37,552 bases of DNA from Paenibacillus dakarensis (GTDB taxonomy: Bacteria; Bacillota; Bacilli; Paenibacillales; Paenibacillaceae), in assembly GCF_001373415.1 (NCBI RefSeq), contig NZ_CDSE01000089.1, positions 1 to 37,552 of the forward strand, read 5' to 3'. This document shows positions 25,429 to 33,195 of the stretch, in pieces; positions within the stretch are counted from its first letter, which is position 1; each line of letters opens with the position of its first letter. A model generated the notes under the pieces. The model saw only the letters and a list, made by a program, of their open reading frames with translations. It had not been told where the DNA came from and made no database searches. The position numbers and the translations under genes were made by a program.

Positions 25429-26913
25429 TTACAGCATTTTCTTGATTTCATCTTTAATGGACTCTGCCTTTGGTCCAAATACAACTTGCACTGCACCTTG
25501 GCCGAGACGCATAACGCCAGAAGCTCCTAGTTTTTTTAACTCTGAATCTTTAACAGCCTTGTCATCTTTAACAACGAGGCGCAAGCGAGTAATACAAGCA
25601 TCAATGCTGGTAATATTCTCAGGACCACCAATGCTTGCAAGCACTTTAGCAGCTCTGGAATCGCCTGATGCTGCGGCTTTGGACCCACCGTTAGATTCTA
25701 CGGCGCTGGAGTTGCCTACAGTTGCATCATCTACAACATCATCTTCATCATCTTCACGACCTGGTGTCTTCAGATTCATCTTCACGATGATGATACGGAA
25801 CAGGAAGTAGTATACAACTCCGAAAGCAAGACCTACCGGAAGAAGCAGCCATGCGTTGGTTGACAGCTTCAGGTTCACCAGATAGTCAATCAGGCCTGCC
25901 GAGAAGGCAAATCCTAAATGCACATCGAGAACATACATGATCAATCCGGAGAGACCTGTCAGAATGGCATGCACAACATACAATACCGGAGCCAAGAACA
26001 TAAATGTAAACTCAAGCGGCTCTGTAATACCTGTCAGGAACGATGCAATGGCAGAACCAATAACCAATGAACCAACTATTTTTCGTTTGGAAGGCTTCGC
26101 TGTATGAATAAATGCAAGCGCAGCAGCTGGCATCGCGAACATCATAATCGGGAAGAATCCGGACATAAACATCCCTGCGGTTGGATCACCAGCGAAGAAT
26201 CTGTGCAAGTCCCCTTGAACAACATCGCCAGCGGCGTTTGTAAAAGTACCAATTTGGAACCAAGCAATCGAGTTAAGTACATGGTGCAATCCGAGTGGAA
26301 TCAAGAGACGGTTTGCTGTACCGAACAGGAATGCCCCGATACCGCCCAGACTTACAACCCAGTTACCAAAGTCTGCAATCACATTTTGAATTGGGTACCA
26401 GATCATACCGATCAATACAGTTAGAACCATGGTTGAGAAAGCTGTTATGATCGGAACAAAGCGTTTGCCTGCAAAGAATCCAAGCCAATCCGGCATCTTA
26501 ATATCATGGAATTTGTTATATAAGTATGCAGACCAGATACCTACAAAGATACCGCCTAGTACTCCCATATTCAGATTAACGTCGTCAGCAATAAACGGCA
26601 TTTGGCCAGGAATCTTAGCCAAAACGTTAATCAACACCTGATATGAAATGAGCGCGGATAACGCCGCAACGGCATCTCCTGCGAAACCAATCGCAACCCC
26701 GATTGCGAAGATCAAAGCCAAGTTATCAAGAATCGCAAGCGCTCCTGAAGTCATAAAAGGTGTTACATACTGATTCAGGAAAGCACCTACTGCGCCTAAC
26801 GGTATGTCGTTCTGATAGTCGATCAAGCCTAAACCTTGAAGAATCCCTGCAGCCGGAAGTGTTGCGACTGGCAGCATGAGAGACTTACCGAGTTTTTGTA
26901 ATTTTGCCAGCAT
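25429..26913 (-). CDS. nagP: PTS glucose/N-acetylglucosamine-type permease, IICB
   Basis: A phosphotransferase permease that imports and phosphorylates a hexose. A membrane IIC domain (about 1-370) with MLAKLQKLGKSLMLPVATLPAAG, RLLIPLGLHHVLNSIAWFQ and ITEPLEFTFMFL is followed by an acidic linker. The cytosolic IIB domain has the phosphorylated Cys440 in IDACITRLR. There is no fused IIA; a separate IIA gene lies directly upstream. Length, the short central region and LGLHHVLN match B. subtilis NagP more than PtsG, whereas its control is GlcT-like, so glucose is not excluded. ATG 26913 has AAAGGA 8 nt upstream; the ATG at 26922 would overlap it. It has its own promoter, RAT/terminator switch and cre box. 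Confidence 0.9.
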   Translation of the reverse strand: MLAKLQKLGKSLMLPVATLPAAGILQGLGLIDYQNDIPLGAVGAFLNQYVTPFMTSGALAILDNLALIFAIGVAIGFAGDAVAALSALISYQVLINVLAKIPGQMPFIADDVNLNMGVLGGIFVGIWSAYLYNKFHDIKMPDWLGFFAGKRFVPIITAFSTMVLTVLIGMIWYPIQNVIADFGNWVVSLGGIGAFLFGTANRLLIPLGLHHVLNSIAWFQIGTFTNAAGDVVQGDLHRFFAGDPTAGMFMSGFFPIMMFAMPAAALAFIHTAKPSKRKIVGSLVIGSAIASFLTGITEPLEFTFMFLAPVLYVVHAILTGLSGLIMYVLDVHLGFAFSAGLIDYLVNLKLSTNAWLLLPVGLAFGVVYYFLFRIIIVKMNLKTPGREDDEDDVVDDATVGNSSAVESNGGSKAAASGDSRAAKVLASIGGPENITSIDACITRLRLVVKDDKAVKDSELKKLGASGVMRLGQGAVQVVFGPKAESIKDEIKKML

Positions 26914-26952
26914 GTCAATCATCCTTTCAATATCAATATTTTAACATTGCGC

Positions 26953-26966
26953 TGAAAACGTTTACA
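26953..26966. promoter_or_regulatory. cre box (CcpA site) in the nagP leader
   Basis: TGAAAACGTTTACA matches the Bacillales cre consensus (TGWAARCGYTWNCW) at every position and also matches when read on the minus strand. It lies 40 nt before the nagP start, downstream of the promoter and the antiterminator switch. CcpA bound here would therefore act as a transcription roadblock rather than block initiation. Confidence 0.8.
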
Positions 26967-27119
26967 TAATGCATCGCATTAGCAACCATTTTCTTACTTA
27001 CCCCTTATAAATCTTATTGCCTAAAAAAAGAACAGTATCGATTCCCCTCCTCGAACATTATGTAATTAACGTTATAAGGCGGATCAAATGATTTGGAAGC
27101 CATTACCGTTTTGAACCCA

Positions 27120-27201
27120 CAAAAAAAGCCAAGCAGAAGGATGACTATATATCTGTAGTCTCTTTCAACTTGGCTCATGCCCAAATTCATGGTAACACGC
27201 C
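27120..27201 (-). promoter_or_regulatory. GlcT RAT antiterminator / terminator switch before nagP
   Basis: On the minus strand, a RAT-type element (27172-27201) begins GGCGTGTTACC and ends GGGCATGAGCC, closely matching the ptsG RAT of B. subtilis as I remember it. Its 3' half overlaps the 5' arm of a terminator: AGCCAAG (27169-27175) pairs with CTTGGCT (27127-27133), followed by seven T residues. The two folds are mutually exclusive. Binding of active GlcT should stabilise the RAT hairpin and allow read-through into nagP. Confidence 0.88.
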
Positions 27202-27226
27202 TTAAACGTATTCATTTGATGATGAT

Positions 27227-27255
27227 ATATTAATTCAGGTCAAAAAGAATGTCAA
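27227..27255 (-). promoter_or_regulatory. SigA promoter of nagP
   Basis: TTGACA (27250-27255) and TAATAT (27227-27232) on the minus strand with a 17-nt spacer: a near-consensus promoter. The predicted start is near 27220, so the transcript begins about 20 nt before the RAT element. It lies between the IIA stop codon (27273) and the switch, making nagP a separate transcription unit. Confidence 0.8.
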
Positions 27256-27272
27256 TAACAAATACAACCAAA

Positions 27273-27770
27273 TTAGGAATTTAGAGTGATAGTAAGTATA
27301 GTATCCGAGCCTGCAGTCACAGATCCGATATGTCCTTCCACTTCAGATGCTATCTCATCAGCATTAGTAACAATGACTGGAGTCACGATTGGATAACCTG
27401 CCGCCTTAATCGCCTCCATATCAAACTCGATCAGGACCTGACCAGCTTTTACGGAGTCCCCAACATTCACATGGCTGGTAAAGCCTTCTCCTTTCAGACC
27501 AACTGTATTGATTCCGATATGGAACAAATATTGCAGCCCTGTAGATTTTTCTTCAAGCATTACAGCATGCTTGGTTTTGATTACATGGGCAACTGTACCT
27601 TCAAAAGGTGCAACAAGGCGGCCTTCCGTTGGCTCAATTGCAATACCTTTCCCCATATGTCCTGCAGCAAAAGCCTCATCTGGTACTTGAGACAGGGGCA
27701 CAGCTGTACCTGTCAATGGAGCTTTAACCTCAACTTTAGTTGGAACTTTCTTCTTCCAGCGTTCAAACAT
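27273..27770 (-). CDS. crr: PTS IIA component, glucose family (Crr-like)
   Basis: A 165-aa free-standing IIA of the glucose superfamily. It begins MFERWKKKVP, with the PLSQVPDEAFAAGHMGKGIAI region, His68 (IKTKHAV) and the phosphorylated His84 in FHIGINTVGL. It accepts phosphate from HPr-His and passes it to the IIB cysteine, presumably of the IICB protein encoded next. The open frame begins at a TTG (27788) that overlaps the binding site. GGGAGG sits 8 nt before ATG 27770, which is the chosen start. It lies 22 nt after the glcT stop, so it is cotranscribed with glcT. In B. subtilis PtsG this domain is fused; here it is separate. Confidence 0.92.
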   Translation of the reverse strand: MFERWKKKVPTKVEVKAPLTGTAVPLSQVPDEAFAAGHMGKGIAIEPTEGRLVAPFEGTVAHVIKTKHAVMLEEKSTGLQYLFHIGINTVGLKGEGFTSHVNVGDSVKAGQVLIEFDMEAIKAAGYPIVTPVIVTNADEIASEVEGHIGSVTAGSDTILTITLNS

Positions 27771-27792
27771 AGTTGTTTCCTCCCTCAATTAT

Positions 27793-28656
27793 CTATTGTG
27801 TTAAACGTCTTCTGAACAAGCGATATAGATGCATGGCGAGAAAGCAAATTTCAGCCTCGGGTACTGGTTGTCCAAGATCTGTTTCCATTGTTTCAGCAAG
27901 ACGTTTAGCCAAACCATATTCCTCAGTAAATTTGGTTCTAATTTCCTCCGCAAACGGATTATCTACTTTAACAGGTTGATTAAGAATTCTGTCTACGGAG
28001 AAGCGTAAGTGCATCAGCAGACGGACATGTTCCATACTTCCATTCTTAAATTCCATACCTCGTTCACGCTCAATGATGCTAACAAGATGGCCTACCAAAT
28101 TTGACGCTTTGACAAGCTGTCCAACGGGAACATGGCTTACAGCAGAATATACATGATATGTTAGAAAGCCTACTTCATCCTCCGGGACTTCTATATTAAA
28201 GGCTCGGCCAATCATTTCAGCAGCTCGCAAGGCAATTTCATATTCCTTTGGAAAACTGATCTTTGTTTCCTCTAAAAACGGATTGATAATATCCATGCCC
28301 TTCCGGATTCGGTAAATCGTAAACTGAATGTGGCTTGGCAAGGCAAGATAAACCTTTTCATTTAATCTTCCCTGGAACTCTTGGGTAATGCTGTTCAAAA
28401 TCTCATCTGTAATTTCCAGTACCTTCGGATCAAAATCCTCTAACAGATGATGATACTGGCTCCATTGTTCTCGATCCTCCAGTTTAAACAGCTTCTCGAT
28501 GCGGGGATCATCCGAAATAATCGCTCCTCCTGGCTTTGTACCGAAACCAATGCCTTTTCCAAGTATTACATACTCCAGTTCACTTATTCCTCTTTGAACC
28601 ATGACCACGTTGTTACCAATTACTCGGATGACTTTAAACGTTTCCGTCCCGCTCAT
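27793..28656 (-). CDS. glcT: PTS-controlled transcription antiterminator, GlcT type
   Basis: A 287-aa BglG/SacY-family antiterminator. The N-terminal RNA-binding domain (about 1-60: FKVIRVIGNNVVMVQ, YVILGKGIGFGTKPGG) is followed by two PTS regulation domains, about 70-175 (ALPSHIQFTIYRI, EVGFLTYHVYSAV) and 180-287 (HLRFSVDRIL, EICFLAMHLYRLFRR). The IGFGTKPG loop and overall order resemble GlcT rather than LicT or SacT. Phosphorylation of PRD histidines by the glucose-type PTS should inactivate it when sugar is absent. ATG 28656 has AAGGGGG 6 nt upstream; an ATG at 28662 abuts the binding site. Its targets are probably the two RAT elements in this window. Confidence 0.93.
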   Translation of the reverse strand: MSGTETFKVIRVIGNNVVMVQRGISELEYVILGKGIGFGTKPGGAIISDDPRIEKLFKLEDREQWSQYHHLLEDFDPKVLEITDEILNSITQEFQGRLNEKVYLALPSHIQFTIYRIRKGMDIINPFLEETKISFPKEYEIALRAAEMIGRAFNIEVPEDEVGFLTYHVYSAVSHVPVGQLVKASNLVGHLVSIIERERGMEFKNGSMEHVRLLMHLRFSVDRILNQPVKVDNPFAEEIRTKFTEEYGLAKRLAETMETDLGQPVPEAEICFLAMHLYRLFRRRLTQ

Positions 28657-28714
28657 GCACATCCCCCTTTCTATAAGCATAAACCGATTTTGGCTGAAGG
28701 ATTCACAAAATAAT

Positions 28715-28785
28715 AAAAAAGCCAAGAAAACACCTTTTTGTTAAAAAGGCTTCTCTTGGCTCATGCCCGAAAACGGTAACACGCC
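28715..28785 (-). promoter_or_regulatory. RAT antiterminator / terminator switch before glcT
   Basis: A second RAT-type element (28758-28785, minus) begins GGCGTGTTACC and ends GGGCATGAGCC, the same arms as the nagP element but with a loop 2 nt shorter. It overlaps a terminator whose AGCCAAGA arm (28754-28761) pairs with TCTTGGCT, followed by a T-run (28715-28720). Its position 60-130 nt upstream of glcT implies that GlcT controls its own synthesis and that of the IIA protein. Confidence 0.85.
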
Positions 28786-28810
28786 ACTTAAATGTGGTTG
28801 GATATTAATT

Positions 28811-28839
28811 ATCATAAAACATATCAAAATTACCGTCAA
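28811..28839 (-). promoter_or_regulatory. SigA promoter of glcT-crr
   Basis: TTGACG (28834-28839) and TATGAT (28811-28816) on the minus strand with a 17-nt spacer, leading directly into the RAT/terminator switch. A CCAC/GTGG hairpin lies at the 5' edge of the RAT element. Confidence 0.75.
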
Positions 28840-28923
28840 CTTGCGCCAGTATGTTAACCCCTGGTCTCATGGAGTCCATTTTTCAGATTTATCCAGAAAA
28901 CCAAGGACTGGTAAATTGTTACA

Positions 28924-31671
28924 TTAGGATACCACATTCATAAGTGATACCCGGATTGCTGCAATCACATCAGATAATTGCACCGGTTTAGACATATAGC
29001 CATTCGCTCCGGCTGCAAGGCATTTATCCTTGTCTTCCTTCATCGCCTTTGCCGATAAGACAATAACGGGCAGCGATTCATAATCAGGATTTTCCCGAAT
29101 TCTCTTTAACGCTTCATATCCATCCATTTCGGGCATCATGATATCAAGCAGCACGACATCAACGGTCTGCTCGGCTTGGAGAACCTCCAGGCACTCATAG
29201 CCATTTTGAGCCGTCAAAACTTTCATCTTCAATTTCTCAAATGCATTCGTAAATCCGTACACATTACGTATATCGTCATCTACGATTAAGATCGAACGGC
29301 CCTCCAATTGGAGGGATTGATCCCACTCCTGAAAATCGTCTTCCAGGAGGGAATTAATATTCCAGCGGGGAGTTTTCTCCATGGTAGCTGCTACTTCCGG
29401 AATGATAAATAAATTCTCAGACGATGCAGAACAGTTTGAGGAAGAAGGGATATAAAGTGTGAACCGGCTTCCTTCCCCTTCCGTACTCTTGACAGAAATA
29501 TGCCCCCCTAATAAATGAGCAAGCTGTAAAGAGATGGACAACCCAAGCCCTGTACCGCCAAATTTACGTGCAGTAGTAGCGCCATCCCCCTGTTGAAATG
29601 CTTCAAAAATCCGTTTGAAATGAGCTTCCGGTATTCCAATGCCTGTATCTTCAACGGTAAACGTTATCATTTCTTCATCAGATGTAAAATCATCTTCCCT
29701 GACATAATTCACTTTATCAATGACAAGTCTGACTTTTCCCTTGTCCGTAAATTTAATAGCATTGGACAGTAAATTACGCAGGATTTGATGAAGACGCATC
29801 CCATCACTATGGATTGTATCAGGGACTTCTGGATTAACTTCAATTTCAAAGCTTAATTGTTTATTCTCCGCAGATTTTCCGAAATATCCTTTCATTACTT
29901 CAGGCAATTCCGTTAAATTGACCAGATCCATATCAACCTGCAGTTTCCCGGCTTCCACCTTAGACAGATCTAAAATATCATTAATTAAATTCAGCAGTTC
30001 GGTGCCGGATTTATGGATGACTGAAGCGTAATTTTCTTCCTCCTCAGACAAGTTCCCTTGTTTATTTTCCGCTAAAATCTGGGAAAGAATAAGCATACTG
30101 TTAAGTGGCGTCCGCAGTTCATGCGACATATTGGCCAAAAACTGCGATTTATACTTCGAACTCTGTTCTACCTGTTCTGCATACCTTTCCAATTCTTTAG
30201 CCGCAACCTCGGCAGCAATTTTCTTAGCCTTCAGCCTTTTATTCAGCTGTCGTGATTCTTCGGCATGCAATTGAAGTTCTTCGGTCTGGGCTTGGAGCTC
30301 TTCAGTCTGTGTCTGCAGTTCTTCAGACTGAACCTGAAGTTCCTCATTTAATGCTTGCGATTCCTGGTACAAATGCTGAATTTCCATCTTGTAAAACATA
30401 GAATTCAAGGTTACCCCCAACAATTGAAGAAATTGCTCCAGCAGCTGTATTTGCTCTGCAGCCAAGGGCTTGAACATACCCAGCTCTACAACTGCAAGCA
30501 CCTTTCCTTCAAACATAGCGGGAGCTACCACCAGACTGGTTGGTTCAGCATCTCTCAAACCCGATTCAATTCGTACATAATTGGGTGGTATATCATTAAA
30601 CTGGATTAATCGCTGCTCAATCATACACTGGCCTACAAGACCCTCACCAGGTGAGAAGCGGTCCCGTACTTTATCCCAAGGCTCTCCAATGGGATCAGCA
30701 AAGGCAGCAGCTTTTACCAGCTCGGTATCATTCTGATTAATAAACAGCGCCGCATATGGCACACCAAGTACGCCCGCTGCCTTATGTATGAAAAATCGGG
30801 AAAGCGTGTCCATCTTATCAGCACTTTGAAGTAGTGCAGACATCACCGTTATTTGATCCTTAATCCAAGACTGACGGCTGACATTACATAACAGCTTGTT
30901 TGTTGTCTCCGCAAGATCAAACACCTCATCCCGTGTATTCACTTTAATTCGTGATGAAAGGTTGCCTCCATCAGCTACACCATCAGCGATATCAGAGATC
31001 ATCTCCGTTACTATACGAATGGGTTTAACAATGCTCCTCGAAACAAACAACGCAGCCAGAATTGTAGCTGACGCCATTGCGGCCCATAGCGAATACATCG
31101 TAATCATCAGGTTCTGGTTACTCTTCTTTATTTGATTGATACGATTAGAAGTCAGTTCTCTCTCTGTGCTTCGAAATGAAGTGAATTGCTTGTGAACCAA
31201 TTGGATGGCTTGCTGGCCCGGATCATTAATGAAAAACTGTAGTGCTTCCTCGTCCTGCCCTACTTGCTTTAGCCGAACGGCAGGCTTACCCGCAACCTCA
31301 ATCCATTTGTTAATATTGCTCTTTATGTTTTCAAGATTATTTAATTGCGTTTCATTTCCAAGAATTAATTGGTATAACCTGTTATAATTCATTTCCCATG
31401 AAGATAAAGCCTGTTCGTATGGTTCCAGATACACAGGGTCCCCGGTAATGACATAACCCCGTTGACCTGTTTCTAGCTCAAGCATATTTTTCTCGATTTC
31501 ATTTGTAAGATTATGGACCTCGATATCATGTTTTTCAATAAAATCAGACTCTTGCTGGAGAGAAGACAGACGTCCGGAAACTACAAATAAAAACACGCCA
31601 AGACATAATAATACAAGGACATACCCCAACATAATCTTAGTGCGAATCTTTATTCGTATGTTGTTCGACAA
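28924..31671 (-). CDS. Hybrid sensor histidine kinase, CHASE3-HAMP-GAF-HisKA-HATPase-REC
   Basis: A 915-aa membrane-bound hybrid kinase. TM1 spans about 14-33, a CHASE3-type extracytoplasmic domain about 35-185 (ELETGQRGYVITGDPVYLEPY), TM2 about 188-211, HAMP to about 265 and GAF about 285-425. A coiled coil with heptads of the form EELQxQT spans about 442-475. The HisKA domain has phosphoacceptor His517 (NMSHELRTPLNSM), the ATPase has Asn637 and DTGIGI, and a C-terminal receiver has Asp843. No HPt or output domain follows, so a partner should take the phosphate. The start is TTG at 31671, with AAGGAGG 8 nt upstream. The frame opens earlier (31851), but that extension lacks a binding site and would add nothing family-like. 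Confidence 0.92.
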   Translation of the reverse strand: MSNNIRIKIRTKIMLGYVLVLLCLGVFLFVVSGRLSSLQQESDFIEKHDIEVHNLTNEIEKNMLELETGQRGYVITGDPVYLEPYEQALSSWEMNYNRLYQLILGNETQLNNLENIKSNINKWIEVAGKPAVRLKQVGQDEEALQFFINDPGQQAIQLVHKQFTSFRSTERELTSNRINQIKKSNQNLMITMYSLWAAMASATILAALFVSRSIVKPIRIVTEMISDIADGVADGGNLSSRIKVNTRDEVFDLAETTNKLLCNVSRQSWIKDQITVMSALLQSADKMDTLSRFFIHKAAGVLGVPYAALFINQNDTELVKAAAFADPIGEPWDKVRDRFSPGEGLVGQCMIEQRLIQFNDIPPNYVRIESGLRDAEPTSLVVAPAMFEGKVLAVVELGMFKPLAAEQIQLLEQFLQLLGVTLNSMFYKMEIQHLYQESQALNEELQVQSEELQTQTEELQAQTEELQLHAEESRQLNKRLKAKKIAAEVAAKELERYAEQVEQSSKYKSQFLANMSHELRTPLNSMLILSQILAENKQGNLSEEEENYASVIHKSGTELLNLINDILDLSKVEAGKLQVDMDLVNLTELPEVMKGYFGKSAENKQLSFEIEVNPEVPDTIHSDGMRLHQILRNLLSNAIKFTDKGKVRLVIDKVNYVREDDFTSDEEMITFTVEDTGIGIPEAHFKRIFEAFQQGDGATTARKFGGTGLGLSISLQLAHLLGGHISVKSTEGEGSRFTLYIPSSSNCSASSENLFIIPEVAATMEKTPRWNINSLLEDDFQEWDQSLQLEGRSILIVDDDIRNVYGFTNAFEKLKMKVLTAQNGYECLEVLQAEQTVDVVLLDIMMPEMDGYEALKRIRENPDYESLPVIVLSAKAMKEDKDKCLAAGANGYMSKPVQLSDVIAAIRVSLMNVVS

Positions 31672-31722
31672 ATTGCCAACCTCCTTGGTACTATCAAATT
31701 TTTCCTTATTCTCATAGTAATT

Positions 31723-31765
31723 GTTATAAAAATACTTTACAAGGAAAAATGTGATCATGATCACT
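31723..31765 (-). promoter_or_regulatory. Crp/Fnr-like box and promoter of the hybrid kinase
   Basis: TGTGATCATGATCACT (31750-31765) contains a perfect 14-bp palindrome and matches the Crp/Fnr-family consensus TGTGA-N6-TCACA at nine of ten positions. On the minus strand a -10 TATAAC lies at 31723-31728, while the -35 position (CATTTT) is poor. The box centre is 41.5 bp from the inferred start near 31716, the classical spacing of class II activation. A role on the divergent cupin gene is also possible. Confidence 0.6.
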
Positions 31766-31927
31766 CTTCGTGACTTTTGTCGCAGACCCTCTCCTGCCGA
31801 TTCGGGACTTAATAGACATACCATAACTAAAATCGTTATGAACTGCAGCAAATGAAGAAGATTACCATCACTTCCGCATATAATAAGACAATCTATCTCG
31901 ACTGTATCTGAAAGGCGGTTTTCCGAA

Positions 31928-32527
31928 ATGCTGTATTCGTCCCTTCATCCAAACAAGGAGCATTCGAGCACCTTGGTATGGAACTTACAAAAACATGCAC
32001 AAAGCTTTGAATCAGGATTGCGCTCTGATCTAACCTCCGATATGATTCCTTTGTTAAACTCCATGTCCATGACAGAGTACACGCTTCAGTGCGGTCAGAC
32101 CATCCCCCCGCATTCACATACCGATGCAGATGAGCTCTGTTATATCCTTAATGGAGAGTTTTCCTTAAGCATAAATCAACCCTTATCTTCTCAGCACAGC
32201 CCGTATTTCCTTACTCCAGGGTGTGCCGCCTTTATTCCTGCCGGTTGGCTGCATCAGTTCGTAGCGCTAAAGAGCCAATCCCGTCTGCTCTCCATCTATA
32301 ACAAAGATGCTCCCCACCTGATCACTGCGTTAGATGCATGGAATAGAGTAATTCAAGAAGAACTGCTGCATGACGAGGCTGCACCCGTTCCAGTCCAACC
32401 CGTATTCAGCACAAATGTCCTTTCATCCAAAACATTATCCAATGCCAATTTTAAGCGTAGTTCCTCACCTGCACCGCCGTTACTGCAATCCAGCCTATCC
32501 ATAAAACAAAACCACGATTCTCCGTAA
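31928..32527 (+). CDS. Cupin domain protein
   Basis: A 199-aa protein with one cupin barrel (about 45-130). Cupin motif 1 is TIPPHSHTDADELCYILNGEF (metal ligands His62, His64 and Glu69 by the usual pattern), and motif 2 is PGCAAFIPAGWLHQF with His108. The C-terminal 60 residues are Ser/Pro-rich and probably disordered. The substrate is unknown; it could be a small sensor or dioxygenase-like protein. AAAGGCGG lies 10 nt before the ATG, a modest site. The last codons run into the transcription terminator. Confidence 0.82.
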   Translation: MLYSSLHPNKEHSSTLVWNLQKHAQSFESGLRSDLTSDMIPLLNSMSMTEYTLQCGQTIPPHSHTDADELCYILNGEFSLSINQPLSSQHSPYFLTPGCAAFIPAGWLHQFVALKSQSRLLSIYNKDAPHLITALDAWNRVIQEELLHDEAAPVPVQPVFSTNVLSSKTLSNANFKRSSSPAPPLLQSSLSIKQNHDSP

Positions 32528-32545
32528 GGATGAATCGTGGTTTTT
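32509..32545. terminator. Bidirectional terminator overlapping the cupin stop
   Basis: AAACCACGATTC (32509-32520) and GAATCGTGGTTT (32532-32543) form a perfect 12-bp stem with T-runs on both strands. The cupin TAA (32525-32527) is within the loop, so the 5' arm is coding sequence. The DivIVA-domain gene converges on it from the other side. Confidence 0.88.
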
Positions 32546-32587
32546 ATGTAAGCAGCTTCTGCTCTTATATAATGCTCATTCAATTAT

Positions 32588-32965
32588 TTAATCGATGAAA
32601 AAATTCTGTTCCGGACGAATTCTTTTCTTCAGTAAAGCAAGGTCTGTCTCCAGCCTTACAACGATTTCATGAACAGCGGCGGTATTTATCGTTGGTTGTT
32701 CCGGCTCAGGCCGTACACCCGCTTTTAAATCACGAATCATAATTTGTTGTTCCTGCCACTTATCCATGAGATCGGAGATGGTTGCATAAAAGCGTTCGTA
32801 ATCTCTTATGACATCATCCAGATATCTATCCACTTCCTCCGCGTCGTAACCTCGCAGCTTTGTTGGAAATTCTTTTTCATGGATAGACAGAGCGTCCAGT
32901 TGAATGCCAAGCTGCTTGAAAAGTTTCTTTTGTTTATCCAATCGGCGTTTCATATGTTCATCCAT
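32588..32965 (-). CDS. DivIVA domain protein
   Basis: A 125-aa protein with the DivIVA N-terminal signature at about 26-58 (LSIHEKEFPTKLRGYDAEEVDRYLDDVIRDYE), followed by a coiled coil. Compare GpsB/DivIVA, in which KxFxxxxRGYxxxEVDxFL marks the domain. It lacks the long C-terminal coiled coil of DivIVA itself and is a little longer than GpsB, so a GpsB-like cell-division or cell-wall scaffolding role is plausible but unproven. GGAGG lies 9 nt before the ATG. Confidence 0.85.
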   Translation of the reverse strand: MDEHMKRRLDKQKKLFKQLGIQLDALSIHEKEFPTKLRGYDAEEVDRYLDDVIRDYERFYATISDLMDKWQEQQIMIRDLKAGVRPEPEQPTINTAAVHEIVVRLETDLALLKKRIRPEQNFFID

Positions 32966-33195
32966 AGTCGTATACCTCCAAATATTAGTGCAGTCCCCCG
33001 TTTCGTAATCCTGCGCCTTACTTTTTTATATCATATCCAATGTGCTGATTAAAACCATCTGTTGTTTTTTTGGAGGAAGTTCCAAAATCGTATGTACAGG
33101 ATACAATATTGAATTTGATTGCTCGCCCCGTGTTTGGGGTAAGGAATTTAAAGAATATATTATTAATCTCAGGCTTTGAAGGGAGCGTTATTCAT

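Noticed and set aside
28893..28911. Terminator after the hybrid kinase gene
   Set aside because: ACCAG TCC TTGGT with four T residues gives only a 5-bp stem including a G-T pair; too weak to list with confidence.
30240..30350. Tandem DNA repeat
   Set aside because: The 21-bp periodicity is explained by protein heptads (EELQxQT) inside the hybrid kinase.
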